DNA of 50,650 nt from contig JAGQRH010000028.1 in NCBI GenBank assembly GCA_020425605.1, positions 1 through 50,650 on the forward strand, given 5' to 3'. Under the pieces are notes generated by a model. The model saw nothing but the letters and a program-made list of their open reading frames with translations. It was not told the DNA's origin and ran no database searches. Each line of letters opens with the position of its first letter. Position 1 is the stretch's first letter. A program made the position numbers and the translations under genes. Positions 1 to 8,480 of this stretch are shown in pieces. This DNA is from Planctomycetota bacterium. GTDB lineage: Bacteria; Planctomycetota; UBA8742; UBA2392.

Positions 1-900
1 CACGATTGCGAGAACGGCTCGGTCTACCGCCCGTTCAACCACGTGGTGGAGGGGCAGGCGCAGGTGGACATCTGCAACAGCCCGCTGTCCGAGACGGCCG
101 TGCTGGGCTTTGAGTACGGCTACAGCCTCGACGCGCCGGATGTGCTGACGCTCTGGGAAGCCCAGTTCGGCGACTTCTGGAACGTGGCGCAGGTGATTGT
201 CGACCAGTTCATCGTGAGCGGCGAAGAGAAGTGGAACCGCCTGACCGGGTTGGTGATGCTGTTGCCGCACGGTATGGAAGGCCAGGGACCGGAGCATTCA
301 AGCGCGCGCATTGAGCGCTTCCTGAACCTGAGCGCGGACGACAACATCCAGGTCTGCAACGTGACAACGCCCGCGCAGCTGTTTCACCTGCTGCGCAGGC
401 AGATGCGCCGCAGTTGGCTGAAGCCGCTGATCCTGATGACGCCGAAGAGCCTGCTGCGCCACCCCGAGTGCGTGTCGCCGCTGGAAGACTTCAGCAACGC
501 GCGTTTCCAGAAGTTCATCCCGGATGCGTGGGCGGACAGGAAGCCGTCACGCCTGCTGATCTGCAGCGGCAAGGTGTATTACGACCTCGACGCAAAGCGC
601 AAGGAAGACGGGCGCAAGGATGTGGCGATCGTTCGTCTCGAGCAGCTGTATCCGTTGAAGGACGAGACGCTGCATGAAATCGTCAACAGCTGCCCGGAAG
701 GCACACCGGTGTACTGGGTACAGGAAGAGCCCGAAAACATGGGCCCCTGCGTGCACATGCGCTGGCACTGGGACAAGGCATTCGAAGGTGAGAACCGGTT
801 GCAATGGATCGCAAGAAGCATCGCGGCCAGCCCGGCAACCGGCAGCCCCCGCAGGCACAAGAAAGAACAGGCCGATCTGGTAGCCCGGGCACTGGGGTAG
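1..900 (+). CDS. sucA: 2-oxoglutarate dehydrogenase E1 component, C-terminal part
   Basis: The frame is open from base 1, so this is the last 299 codons of a gene whose start lies outside the window. The product is the thiamine-diphosphate E1 subunit that decarboxylates 2-oxoglutarate in the TCA cycle. Family hallmarks are clear: YRPFNHV at the left edge, then NSPLSETAVLGFEYGYS, WEAQFGDF, LPHGMEGQGPEHSSARIERF and TPKSLLRHP, in the order expected of the transketolase-type pyrimidine-binding and C-terminal domains. The usual total length is about 900 residues, so roughly two thirds is missing. E2 (sucB) follows after 56 nt and E3 (lpd) after that, which confirms an OGDH operon rather than a pyruvate dehydrogenase locus. 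Confidence 0.95.
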   Translation, partial: HDCENGSVYRPFNHVVEGQAQVDICNSPLSETAVLGFEYGYSLDAPDVLTLWEAQFGDFWNVAQVIVDQFIVSGEEKWNRLTGLVMLLPHGMEGQGPEHSSARIERFLNLSADDNIQVCNVTTPAQLFHLLRRQMRRSWLKPLILMTPKSLLRHPECVSPLEDFSNARFQKFIPDAWADRKPSRLLICSGKVYYDLDAKRKEDGRKDVAIVRLEQLYPLKDETLHEIVNSCPEGTPVYWVQEEPENMGPCVHMRWHWDKAFEGENRLQWIARSIAASPATGSPRRHKKEQADLVARALG

Positions 901-956
901 CGATCGGGAACGCAGATGCGGAGTGAACGCTCGAGGACAAGAAAGCGGACGAATTC

Positions 957-2177
957 ATGGCAATTGAACTGAAAGTTCCAAGCGTCGGTGAATCCATCAA
1001 GGAAGTCATCATCGGCACGTGGATGAAGAACGTTGGCGACGCAGTCGAGACCGACGAGCCTGTGGTTGAGATCGACTCCGACAAGGCCAGCCAGGAACTG
1101 GGTGCGCCCAGTCGTGGCACGATCCAGAAGCTGCTTAAGAAGGAAGGCGAAACGGCAGCGGTCGGCGAAGTCATTGCCATCATCGACGAGAACGGCAAAC
1201 AAGAGCCCCGTGCGGAAGCGCGGGGAGACGCGGACGCCAGGTCCGCGTCAACGGCGCCCAAGGCCCCCGCAAAGAAATCCAAGGGCGAATCGCGCATCAT
1301 GCCCGCTGCCTTGCGCCTGATGGAAGAGAACAAGCTCAAGGTCGGAGACGTCAATGGCACCGGCCCCGGCGGCCGAATCCTCAAGGAAGACGTTCAGCGC
1401 GCGTTGGAAGTCAGCAGCCGCAAGCCCGCGATCGCTGATGCCGACCTGACCAACATCGAAGTGCCGCAGGGCGGCATGCGCGATACCGAAACCGTGCGCA
1501 TGTCAAACCTGCGCAAACGCCTTGCCCAGAGGCTGGTCGAGGTGCAGCAGACGGCCGCAATCCTGACCACGTTCAACGAAGTCGACATGGGCCCGGTGAT
1601 GGAGCTGCGCAGCCAACACAAAGAGGACTTCCTCAAGAAGTACAACGTGAAGCTCGGCTTCATGAGCTTCTTCGTGAAAGCCGTCGTGGACGCGCTGCGC
1701 CTCGTGCCGCAGGTCAACGGGAAGATCGAAGGCGACAATATCGTCTACCACAACTACCAGGACATCGGCGTCGCGGTTGGCGGTGGGCGCGGGCTGGTTG
1801 TGCCAGTCTTGCGCAATGCCGAGCGCTTGAGCTTTGCCGAGATCGAGCAGGCGATCTCCGACTTCGGGCGGCGCGCCCAGAACAACGAGATCACGCCGGA
1901 CGAGATGCAGGGCGGCACCTTCACGATCAGCAATGGCGGCGTATACGGCAGCCTGCTCAGCACGCCGATCCTGAACCCGCCCCAAAGTGGCATCCTGGGC
2001 ATGCACAACATCGTCGATCGGCCGATGGCGGTAAACGGCCAGGTAGTGATCCGGCCGATGATGTACGTCGCGTTGAGCTACGATCACCGCATCATCGACG
2101 GCCGCGAAGCCGTCACGTTTCTGAAGCGCATCAAGGATTGCGTCGAGAACCCGACGCGGATGCTGATGGAGATTTGA
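957..2177 (+). CDS. sucB: Dihydrolipoyllysine-residue succinyltransferase (E2 of OGDH)
   Basis: This 406-residue E2 core subunit moves the succinyl group from E1 to CoA. The N-terminal lipoyl domain (about 1-77) carries the lipoylated lysine K43 in EIDSDKAS; most E2o proteins have ETDK there. An Ala/Lys-rich linker follows, then a peripheral-subunit-binding domain (about 105-145, ending [15 protein letters not shown]), then the acyltransferase domain with the catalytic HRIIDG motif (H377, D381) near the C-terminus. The start at 957 gives the standard lipoyl N-terminus ([13 protein letters not shown]). It lies between sucA and lpd on the same strand. Assignment to OGDH rather than another acyl dehydrogenase rests mainly on the sucA neighbour. 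Confidence 0.95.
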   Translation: MAIELKVPSVGESIKEVIIGTWMKNVGDAVETDEPVVEIDSDKASQELGAPSRGTIQKLLKKEGETAAVGEVIAIIDENGKQEPRAEARGDADARSASTAPKAPAKKSKGESRIMPAALRLMEENKLKVGDVNGTGPGGRILKEDVQRALEVSSRKPAIADADLTNIEVPQGGMRDTETVRMSNLRKRLAQRLVEVQQTAAILTTFNEVDMGPVMELRSQHKEDFLKKYNVKLGFMSFFVKAVVDALRLVPQVNGKIEGDNIVYHNYQDIGVAVGGGRGLVVPVLRNAERLSFAEIEQAISDFGRRAQNNEITPDEMQGGTFTISNGGVYGSLLSTPILNPPQSGILGMHNIVDRPMAVNGQVVIRPMMYVALSYDHRIIDGREAVTFLKRIKDCVENPTRMLMEI

Positions 2178-2180
2178 GGC

Positions 2181-2253
2181 AGTTGATAGTTGATGGTTGG
2201 AAGTTGGTAGCAACAACTTCGCCCCATCAGCTATCAACCATCAACTACCAACT
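2181..2253. repeat. Imperfect inverted repeat between sucB and lpd
   Basis: Arms at 2181-2203 and 2231-2253 are reverse complements at about 20 of 23 positions, with a 27-nt loop. The sequence is built from GTTGATGGTTG/GTTGATAG-like words and is much less GC rich than its surroundings. The right arm ends directly before the lpd ATG at 2254, so the hairpin would cover the place where a ribosome binding site is expected. It resembles a mobile intergenic palindrome rather than a normal leader, and no Shine-Dalgarno-like sequence is visible before lpd. Confidence 0.7.
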
Positions 2254-3639
2254 ATGTCCAAACAACACGACCTGATCGTCATCGGCGCCGGCCCCGGGGG
2301 CTATGTCGCTGCTATCCGCGCGGCGCAGCTTGGGCTGGATGTTGCCTGCATTGAGCGCGAGCCTGCGCTCGGCGGCACGTGCCTGCGCGTCGGCTGCATT
2401 CCCTCGAAGGCGTTACTCGAAAGCAGTCATCACTTTGAGGAAGCGAAAGACGGACTCAAGCGTCACGGCGTCAAGGTCGGCAGTGTTGAGCTGGACCTGC
2501 CCGCGATGCTCAAGCACAAGGACTCGACCGTCAGCGCGCTTACCAAGGGCGTGGCCGGGCTGTTCACCAAGAACAAGATCACCCGCTATGAGGGCACGGC
2601 CAGCTTTACCGGGCCGGGCGCGCTCAAGGTGGAAGGCAAGGACAACGTCGAGCTGACCGCGAAGCACATCATCATCGCCACCGGCAGCAAGGTCGCACAG
2701 CTGCGTGGTATCGAGATGGACGGCGACTCGATCGGCGACAGCACGACGGCGCTCAGCTACGCGCAAGTGCCAGAACATCTGGTCATCATCGGTGCGGGAG
2801 TGATCGGACTGGAGCTCGGCTCGGTCTGGTTGCGGCTCGGCGCGAAGGTGACGGTGCTGGAATATCTCGATCACATCCTGCCCGGCCTCGACGACGAGAT
2901 CAGCAAGGACGCGTTGAAGATCTTTAAGAAGCAGGGGTTCGAGTTCCGCCTGAACACGAAAGTGACCGGCGCGAAGGTCAAGAAGAAGAAGGTGGTCGTC
3001 AGTGCCGACGGCATGGACGACATGGAGTGCGACCGCCTGCTCGTTGCCGTCGGCCGCTGGGCGAACACGGACGGGCTCGCGCTCGACAAAATCGGCCTGC
3101 AGACAAACAAGCGCGGACAGATCGAGGTGAACGAGCACTTTGAGACGGCCATGCCCGGCGTCTATGCCATCGGCGACGTGATCCCGGGCCTGATGCTGGC
3201 GCACAAGGCTGAAGACGAGGGCGTGGCGTGCGTCGAGCACATCGTGACCGGCGTCGGCCACGTCAACTACAACGCGATCCCCGGCATCGTCTACACCAAC
3301 CCCGAGATCGCGGGCGTCGGCAAGACGGAGAAAGAGCTTAAAGACGCGGGCGTTGAATACAACGTCGGCAAGTTCAACTTCATGGCCAACGGCCGTGCGC
3401 GCGCGATGGGCGACACGACGGGCTGGGTAAAGATTCTGGCGGACAAACAGACGGACCGCGTGCTCGGCGCCCACATCATCGGCCCCCGCGCAGGCGAGCT
3501 GATTGCCGAGATCGCCGTCGCCATGGAATTCGGTGCCAGCGCAGAAGACATCGCCCGCTCATGCCACGCCCACCCGACGCTGGCCGAGTGCGTGAAAGAA
3601 GCCGCCCTCGGCGTCGCCGGGCGAACGATCCATATGTAG
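2254..3639 (+). CDS. lpd: Dihydrolipoyl dehydrogenase (E3)
   Basis: This 461-residue FAD/NAD disulfide oxidoreductase reoxidises the dihydrolipoyl arm of E2. The FAD-binding GxGxxG (GAGPGGY) is at the N-terminus. The redox-active disulfide is in GGTCLRVGCIPSK, a second GxGxxG (IGAGVIGLE) binds NAD, the second FAD motif is YAIGDV, and the C-terminal catalytic H-x4-E pair is in CHAHPTLAECV. The ATG at 2254 is preferred over the in-frame ATG at 2197, because the latter would translate the AT-rich inverted repeat into a leader absent from the family. It is the third gene of the OGDH operon. Confidence 0.95.
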   Translation: MSKQHDLIVIGAGPGGYVAAIRAAQLGLDVACIEREPALGGTCLRVGCIPSKALLESSHHFEEAKDGLKRHGVKVGSVELDLPAMLKHKDSTVSALTKGVAGLFTKNKITRYEGTASFTGPGALKVEGKDNVELTAKHIIIATGSKVAQLRGIEMDGDSIGDSTTALSYAQVPEHLVIIGAGVIGLELGSVWLRLGAKVTVLEYLDHILPGLDDEISKDALKIFKKQGFEFRLNTKVTGAKVKKKKVVVSADGMDDMECDRLLVAVGRWANTDGLALDKIGLQTNKRGQIEVNEHFETAMPGVYAIGDVIPGLMLAHKAEDEGVACVEHIVTGVGHVNYNAIPGIVYTNPEIAGVGKTEKELKDAGVEYNVGKFNFMANGRARAMGDTTGWVKILADKQTDRVLGAHIIGPRAGELIAEIAVAMEFGASAEDIARSCHAHPTLAECVKEAALGVAGRTIHM

Positions 3640-3651
3640 GCCAAGTGGGAA

Positions 3652-3671
3652 CCCCGACCGGCAGGTCGGGG
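3652..3671. terminator. Hairpin between convergent lpd and sigma-factor genes
   Basis: A perfect 8-bp stem (CCCCGACC/GGTCGGGG) with a GGCA loop follows the lpd stop codon at 3639. There is no clean T tract on either side, so termination is inferred from its position between convergent genes. Confidence 0.5.
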
Positions 3672-3705
3672 CGACGTGGAGGTATTTCTACTTGGGGTCG
3701 CGCCG

Positions 3706-3725
3706 CCGGCAGCTTCCGCTGCCGG
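3706..3725. terminator. Second hairpin before the 3' end of the sigma-factor gene
   Basis: A perfect 8-bp stem (CCGGCAGC/GCTGCCGG) with a TTCC loop lies 7 nt outside the minus-strand stop codon at 3733. With the hairpin at 3652-3671 it probably forms a bidirectional termination region. The evidence is structure and position only. Confidence 0.45.
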
Positions 3726-3732
3726 TTCCAAC

Positions 3733-5646
3733 TCAATCGGCTATGATCACGCGCGGGATGTAGAAGTCGTATGCATCAAGCAGCAGCGCCCGGTGCTCGT
3801 CGTCGAGCATTCCGTAATCGCGAATTGCCTTCACCAGTTTCACCGTCGCGCGGGCTGCGATTGCGCCCTGGTCGTAGGTGTAAAACTGCGTCTGCGCCTT
3901 TGGCACCGGCGCGATGATGCCCGACACGTCGGACTGCCAGGTGTCCAGGATCGGGCCGAGCGCTTCGATCTGGTCTTCCGGGATCGCATAGTTCTTGACC
4001 AGCATCTGCTGCAGCTTGCCCCGTACTTCGCCGATGTCCGCGCCGGTAAGGATCGGCGAAGTGTGGATGATCATCAGCGTGGTGCAGTACAGATCAACGT
4101 GAGATACGTGCAGCCACTTCGGGTCGATGAACACGTCTCGCTGTTCCTGGGTCAGCACGTCCCAAACTGCATCCACGAACGCGCCCTTCAGCAGGTACTC
4201 ATCCAGCATCTTCTCGGCGCGTGGCGTGTTGTCGTTGTACTTCTTCTGGGCCGCGTCGAAGTCAGCTTCCCACTGTAGGCCGAGGCGTTTGATCTCAGCG
4301 ATCTGCGTCTCACTCAGCGGCAAACCGGCCGATTTGAGCTCGCTGGCAATCAGGTTGCTGTGGCTGATCGGATGCGTGAACTCGCCGTTGTGTTTGGCCC
4401 AGGTTGGTAGTACGCCGATGGTGTCGTACTCGTACGTCCGCATCTTCTCGGTGTTTTCCTGGATCTTCAGGTACACCTCGCGTGAGGGCTGTTCGCCCTT
4501 GAGCTGGGCCTCGCGCAGCAGACGCAGGTTTGTGATTACTTCATGTGACGCGCCCGCCAGCTCTTTCCAGTTGGAGCCGGTCACGCCTTCAATGGTTCCG
4601 TACTTGCCGAACGTAAACGTCGGCCCGCGCTCGGCCTGCGCGGCGCGGATTGGCGCAAGCTCGGCTTCGAGTTTCTCGGCACTGGCAACCGCGTTATCGC
4701 GCTCGCCCTCGAGCGTTTTCAACTTCGCTCGCAGCGCGTCGGATTCTTCATGAGCCTGTTTTTCGGCAGCTCGCGCCGCGGCGATCTTGGCTGCGAGAGC
4801 ATCTTCCTTGTCCCCCGCGTTGCTTCCGCCTTCCATTTCGAGCGGTGTGGGACCTTTTTTCTCGCCGCTGTCGGTTGGTGCGGCCGCGATATCAGTCCGC
4901 GGCGGCGGGTTCGAGCTGCTCTGCGTGATGAGTGCCCCGCCGCCGAGACCGATGCCCAGCGCAACAATCATTCCTGCTATCGCCAGTGATTTCTTCATCA
5001 TCAACGCTCCTGTCGCGACTGCACCTGCAGTCGTGCCTGTTGTGAGTGATCCGAACGCTGCTGCCTTCCATGACGCCAGCGCGCCTTCCCAGCCGCCGGG
5101 CGGAGTCATCAGCGGCGCCGCAGCGAGACTGGCCAACATGGTTTCGCCCCTGCCGCCAAGCTTGCCTTTCAGTCGATCCATCCCGCGCGAGACGTGGCTG
5201 CTGAGCGTCTTCACCGGGATTCCCAGCGCATCGGCCGCCTGCGCGTGCGTCAGGCCGTTGAGGTGCGTCAGCACGATCGCCTCGCGCTCGCGCTCCGGCA
5301 GTGTGTTGAGGGCCTGCCTCAGTTCGGCGGACGTCTCAGTCCTCGCGGCCGTCTCGGCCGGGTTCGGGCCAGGGTCGGGCATCTGATTCTCCTGCTCGCT
5401 CGGCGCAGGGCGGTGCTTGCGCCTGGCATTTCGTGCCTCGTTGATCACCACCTGCCTGAACCAGGGCCAGATGTTGTCGGCGGGGATTGCGTGTGGCTTG
5501 GTGGCCGCGACCACGAACGCCTGCTGGACCACATCAAACGCCTCGTGCCCATCACCCAGCCAATGCACGGCCAAACGCCAGGCTCGCTGGGCGCATTCGT
5601 CGAAACAGCGTTCAAGTCGATCCCGGGCCATGTGTTTCCCGCACAT
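3733..5646 (-). CDS. ECF-type sigma factor with membrane-anchored C-terminal extension
   Basis: This 637-residue protein begins with an ECF sigma module. Region 2 lies at about residues 12-75 (DVVQQAF, WPWFRQVVINEARNARR). Region 4 lies at about 108-165 (LPEREREAIVLTHLNG, AQAADALGIPVKTLSSHV). A hydrophobic segment at about 221-240 looks like a single membrane span. It is followed by a proline-containing linker, an Ala/Glu-rich coiled coil (about 275-330) and about 300 residues of unrecognised helical sequence ending at the C-terminus. Ordinary ECF factors end near residue 190. The layout puts the sigma domain in the cytoplasm and the extension outside, so the protein may sense its own signal without a separate anti-sigma factor; that is inference. 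An alternative start is the ATG at 5631. Confidence 0.85.
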   Translation of the reverse strand: MCGKHMARDRLERCFDECAQRAWRLAVHWLGDGHEAFDVVQQAFVVAATKPHAIPADNIWPWFRQVVINEARNARRKHRPAPSEQENQMPDPGPNPAETAARTETSAELRQALNTLPEREREAIVLTHLNGLTHAQAADALGIPVKTLSSHVSRGMDRLKGKLGGRGETMLASLAAAPLMTPPGGWEGALASWKAAAFGSLTTGTTAGAVATGALMMKKSLAIAGMIVALGIGLGGGALITQSSSNPPPRTDIAAAPTDSGEKKGPTPLEMEGGSNAGDKEDALAAKIAAARAAEKQAHEESDALRAKLKTLEGERDNAVASAEKLEAELAPIRAAQAERGPTFTFGKYGTIEGVTGSNWKELAGASHEVITNLRLLREAQLKGEQPSREVYLKIQENTEKMRTYEYDTIGVLPTWAKHNGEFTHPISHSNLIASELKSAGLPLSETQIAEIKRLGLQWEADFDAAQKKYNDNTPRAEKMLDEYLLKGAFVDAVWDVLTQEQRDVFIDPKWLHVSHVDLYCTTLMIIHTSPILTGADIGEVRGKLQQMLVKNYAIPEDQIEALGPILDTWQSDVSGIIAPVPKAQTQFYTYDQGAIAARATVKLVKAIRDYGMLDDEHRALLLDAYDFYIPRVIIAD

Positions 5647-5690
5647 GCTTAACCGTTACGGATAGCGCGGTTGCCTGCAGCAAATTGCGA

Positions 5691-6317
5691 TCAGATTTCC
5701 GTGGCGCGCCAGCAGAACCAGGAACCCACAGTTCGGTAGGGCCGCCACTTCTCCGCCAGGTCGGTTAGTTCGTCCGGCGTTGGCATCTCGGCTAGTTTGT
5801 GCGCAATGGCAAAGCCCTTGCGCACGCCGAGATCATGGATGGGCAGCACGTCCGGCCGACCGAGCTGGAAGATCAGCAGCATCTCGACTGTCCAGCGGCC
5901 AATTCCGTGCACCGCCGTAAGGCGCTCAATGATCTCGGCGTCATCCATGCGGCGCAGCTTCGCGAACGTTGGCACTTCGCCGGCGTCTGTACGGCGGGCG
6001 AGGTCACGCAGCGCCTTCATCTTGTTGCCGGATACGCCCGCGCCGCGGATCTGAGCGTCCTTCAGCTTCAGCAGATTGGTCGGTGTCACGTCGCGCTTGT
6101 TTCCGAACACGTCCATCAGGCGGCCATGGATCGTCGCGGCCGCCTTGCCGCTCAGTTGCTGGTAGATAATCGCGCGCATCAGCGCATGGAATGGGCTCTT
6201 GAGCGGCCGCGGCTCCAGGCGCAGATGGCCCTGGCGCTTGATAACCACGCCGATGCGTTTGTCGCGCCTGCCGACGTGTGCGGCGGCCTGCTTCCAGTCG
6301 AATTGCAGCTTGTCCAT
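5691..6317 (-). CDS. AlkA-like DNA-3-methyladenine glycosylase (HhH-GPD)
   Basis: This 208-residue base-excision repair glycosylase belongs to the helix-hairpin-helix GPD superfamily. The N-terminal part (SPFHALMRAIIYQQLSGKAA, about 41-60) matches the conserved first helix of the family. The HhH hairpin is LTAVHGIGRWTVEML (about 133-147), and the catalytic aspartate is D162 in LPIHDLGV. It is shorter than E. coli AlkA (282 aa) and lacks that protein's N-terminal domain, as in many bacterial AlkA-like proteins. The ATG at 6317 is chosen because translation further upstream would run into the divergent gene starting at 6391. It lies 44 nt upstream of the sigma-factor gene on the same strand; no functional link is evident. 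Confidence 0.88.
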   Translation of the reverse strand: MDKLQFDWKQAAAHVGRRDKRIGVVIKRQGHLRLEPRPLKSPFHALMRAIIYQQLSGKAAATIHGRLMDVFGNKRDVTPTNLLKLKDAQIRGAGVSGNKMKALRDLARRTDAGEVPTFAKLRRMDDAEIIERLTAVHGIGRWTVEMLLIFQLGRPDVLPIHDLGVRKGFAIAHKLAEMPTPDELTDLAEKWRPYRTVGSWFCWRATEI

Positions 6318-6390
6318 AGATGGCCATCCCCGGGGTATGCGGTCGCGCGTCACAAAGCATACTGCGATCTGGCTCCACATAGAGGAAGCA

Positions 6391-7812
6391 ATGGCCAACG
6401 ATCCGGCCAATGCAATGCCAGCCAGTCTTGATCCCGGCCAGCGCGACGCAGCCCGCTGGTTCACGTTGGCGCTGGCCTCGATCGCTGTGGCAGGCACGTT
6501 GGCGATCGTGCTGGTAGTAGGTCGGCTGCCCGGCATCTCGGAAATCGTGATTACCGATGTCGACTTCGCCAAGCGGAGTCTGGTGGTACACGTCAACCTG
6601 GCATTGGCGGTCTGGTTTTTCTCGTTTTTGGCCGGGCTGTTCTGCCTGTTGCCGGGGGCGCGCAAAATTCGCACTTCGCCGTTGGCCGTTGCCCTTGCCA
6701 CGCTGGGCACATTGCTGTTCGTGAGCACCATTTTTGTGCCGTCGGCCACGCCGATTCTCTGTAACTACGTGCCTGCTCTTCATCATTGGCTATTCCTTAC
6801 GGGCATAGCCTTGTTCGGCGTGGGAGTAGCGTTGAACTTTCTGGATGCGCGCATGCTGCCTGTCGCGGTCGCTTCACCGCATGTGCCGCCGGAGGCTCGG
6901 TTCGGTCTGCGCGCGGCCGGGCTGATTTATCTGTGCGCGATGATCACGTTCGCCGGCGCCTACGCCACGAATGCGGACTCGCTCCTGGTGCGGCAGCCCG
7001 CCGCGACGGACGTGCAGTACATTGAGAGCGTCAAGGCCTACTTCGAGTACCTGTTCTGGGGAGGCGGCCACGTTCTGCAGATTGCCAATGAAACGGCGAT
7101 GGTCGCGGCCTGGCTGATCCTGCTGTCACGTGTGATTCGCAAATCGGCTGTGCCGGTGGGTGCGGCATCCGGCCTGTTCCTTCTGCTGATGCTGCCGACG
7201 GCGTTCGGACCCTGGCTGAGCTTCGGCGCACACGACCGCACCTGGTTCACGCGGATGATGCAGTTCGGGATCTTCCCGGCCGTCAGCGTATTCATCATCT
7301 GGTGCTTTGCGGGTGTGTTCCGAGCCAGGGCGAGCCTGCGCCCCGGCGACCTGAAGTCGCCCGCGTTCGTCGGCTTCTGCACGAGCGCCGCCATGACGGT
7401 GATTGGCTACCTGCTGGGCGCGAGCATACGTGGCTCGGACACGCTGATACCGGCCCACTATCATGTAGCGATTGGCGCGGTGTCGGCAGCTTTCATGGCA
7501 TTGCTTCTGACGCTTCTGCCGGAGTTCGGAAGGCCGTTGTCGTCTCTGCGCATGCGCAAACTGGCGACATGGCAGCCGCTGTTGTTCGGTATAGGGCAGA
7601 CAATTTTCGCGGCGGGGCTCGCGATCGCAGGTGCGCAGCGCAAGGTCTATGGCAAAGAACAAGTGGTGGATACTACTAAGCGCTACACCGGACTGATTGT
7701 GATGGGCACCGGTGGCGGAATCGCGCTGGTCGGCGGGATCCTGTTCATCGTGATCGTGGTAGCGGCCTTGCGGGCAGTGCGCAGGGTTAAGTCTCAATCG
7801 TCACACGACTAA
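6391..7812 (+). CDS. Heme-copper-oxidase-like subunit I (altered CuB site)
   Basis: This 473-residue protein has about 12 hydrophobic segments and a start supported by AGAGGAAG upstream of ATG 6391. The histidine pattern resembles subunit I of heme-copper oxidases: H67 as a possible first low-spin heme ligand, H227 in GGGHVLQ where the first CuB ligand sits, and H356/H358 in AHYHVAIG as the paired heme ligands in helix X. The canonical His-His pair of helix VII appears as H281-D282, and no tyrosine follows H227. This could be a divergent oxidase, a non-canonical nitric oxide reductase or an inactive relative. The next gene is a cytochrome c, a plausible electron donor. Family assignment is moderate; the activity is unknown. 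Confidence 0.65.
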   Translation: MANDPANAMPASLDPGQRDAARWFTLALASIAVAGTLAIVLVVGRLPGISEIVITDVDFAKRSLVVHVNLALAVWFFSFLAGLFCLLPGARKIRTSPLAVALATLGTLLFVSTIFVPSATPILCNYVPALHHWLFLTGIALFGVGVALNFLDARMLPVAVASPHVPPEARFGLRAAGLIYLCAMITFAGAYATNADSLLVRQPAATDVQYIESVKAYFEYLFWGGGHVLQIANETAMVAAWLILLSRVIRKSAVPVGAASGLFLLLMLPTAFGPWLSFGAHDRTWFTRMMQFGIFPAVSVFIIWCFAGVFRARASLRPGDLKSPAFVGFCTSAAMTVIGYLLGASIRGSDTLIPAHYHVAIGAVSAAFMALLLTLLPEFGRPLSSLRMRKLATWQPLLFGIGQTIFAAGLAIAGAQRKVYGKEQVVDTTKRYTGLIVMGTGGGIALVGGILFIVIVVAALRAVRRVKSQSSHD

Positions 7813-7915
7813 CGGACACACCGGCCGCGAAGCCTTACGCCATGCAGGTTGACAAGCCGTCCGTGGCGTCCGAAAAGCGTGTTGGGCGAGGATTCTGAAA
7901 CACGAGGAGAGAGCC

Positions 7916-8419
7916 ATGAAGATCTGGACGACATTGGGACTGTTTATCGTAATGTGCGCGTGCGTCACTCTGGCGGCGTGCGGCGGTGACGGAAAGGCCG
8001 GCAACAGCGGCGGCAACAAGGCAGGCGGCGGAGGTGGCAAGTCAGCTGAAGTTCTGCGCATGCCGGTGCCTGCGGAATTCAAAGACAAGAAGCCGCCGAA
8101 GGAGCTCACGGACCCCGACCTGATCGCCAAGGGCAAGGACCTCTACCACGACGCCACCAAGGCCAACTGCATCATGTGCCACGGTGAAGCCGGCAAGGGT
8201 GATGGCCCGCAGGCGGCCAACTACACCGACCCGAAAGTGGCCGACCTGACCAGCGCGGCATTCCAGGACGCGGTGACCGACCAGTACATCTTCTGGCGTA
8301 TCACCGATCCGAACAACAGCAAGGCGTACCCGACTTCGGCCATGCTTGGCTATCCGGCCGGCAACGAAGATGATCATTGGGCACTCGTTGCCTATGTGCG
8401 CTCACTGAAGGGCAAGTAA
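7916..8419 (+). CDS. Monoheme cytochrome c lipoprotein
   Basis: This 167-residue exported protein has a lipoprotein signal (LAAC, Cys22), then a Gly/Asn/Lys-rich flexible linker and a class I cytochrome c domain. Heme is attached at C85-I-M-C88-H89, and a methionine in TSAMLGYP is a candidate sixth ligand. It should sit tethered to the outer face of the cytoplasmic membrane or inside the periplasm. The start has AGGAGAGAGCC upstream. It lies 103 nt after the heme-copper-like gene and is closed by a strong terminator, so the two probably form one respiratory unit in which this protein delivers or receives electrons. Confidence 0.88.
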   Translation: MKIWTTLGLFIVMCACVTLAACGGDGKAGNSGGNKAGGGGGKSAEVLRMPVPAEFKDKKPPKELTDPDLIAKGKDLYHDATKANCIMCHGEAGKGDGPQAANYTDPKVADLTSAAFQDAVTDQYIFWRITDPNNSKAYPTSAMLGYPAGNEDDHWALVAYVRSLKGK

Positions 8420-8432
8420 TCCCGGCAGATTT

Positions 8433-8464
8433 GAAAGGCCCCGCGCAAATGCGCGGGGCCTTTC
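8433..8464 (+). terminator. Strong hairpin terminator after the cytochrome c gene
   Basis: A perfect 14-bp stem (8433-8446 with 8451-8464) with an AAAT loop starts 13 nt after the cytochrome c stop. The A-rich and T-rich stem ends (GAAAGG/CCTTTC) fit an intrinsic terminator, which would separate the cytochrome unit from the siroheme gene at 8481. Confidence 0.85.
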
Positions 8465-8480
8465 TGTAGGATGGCGCACT

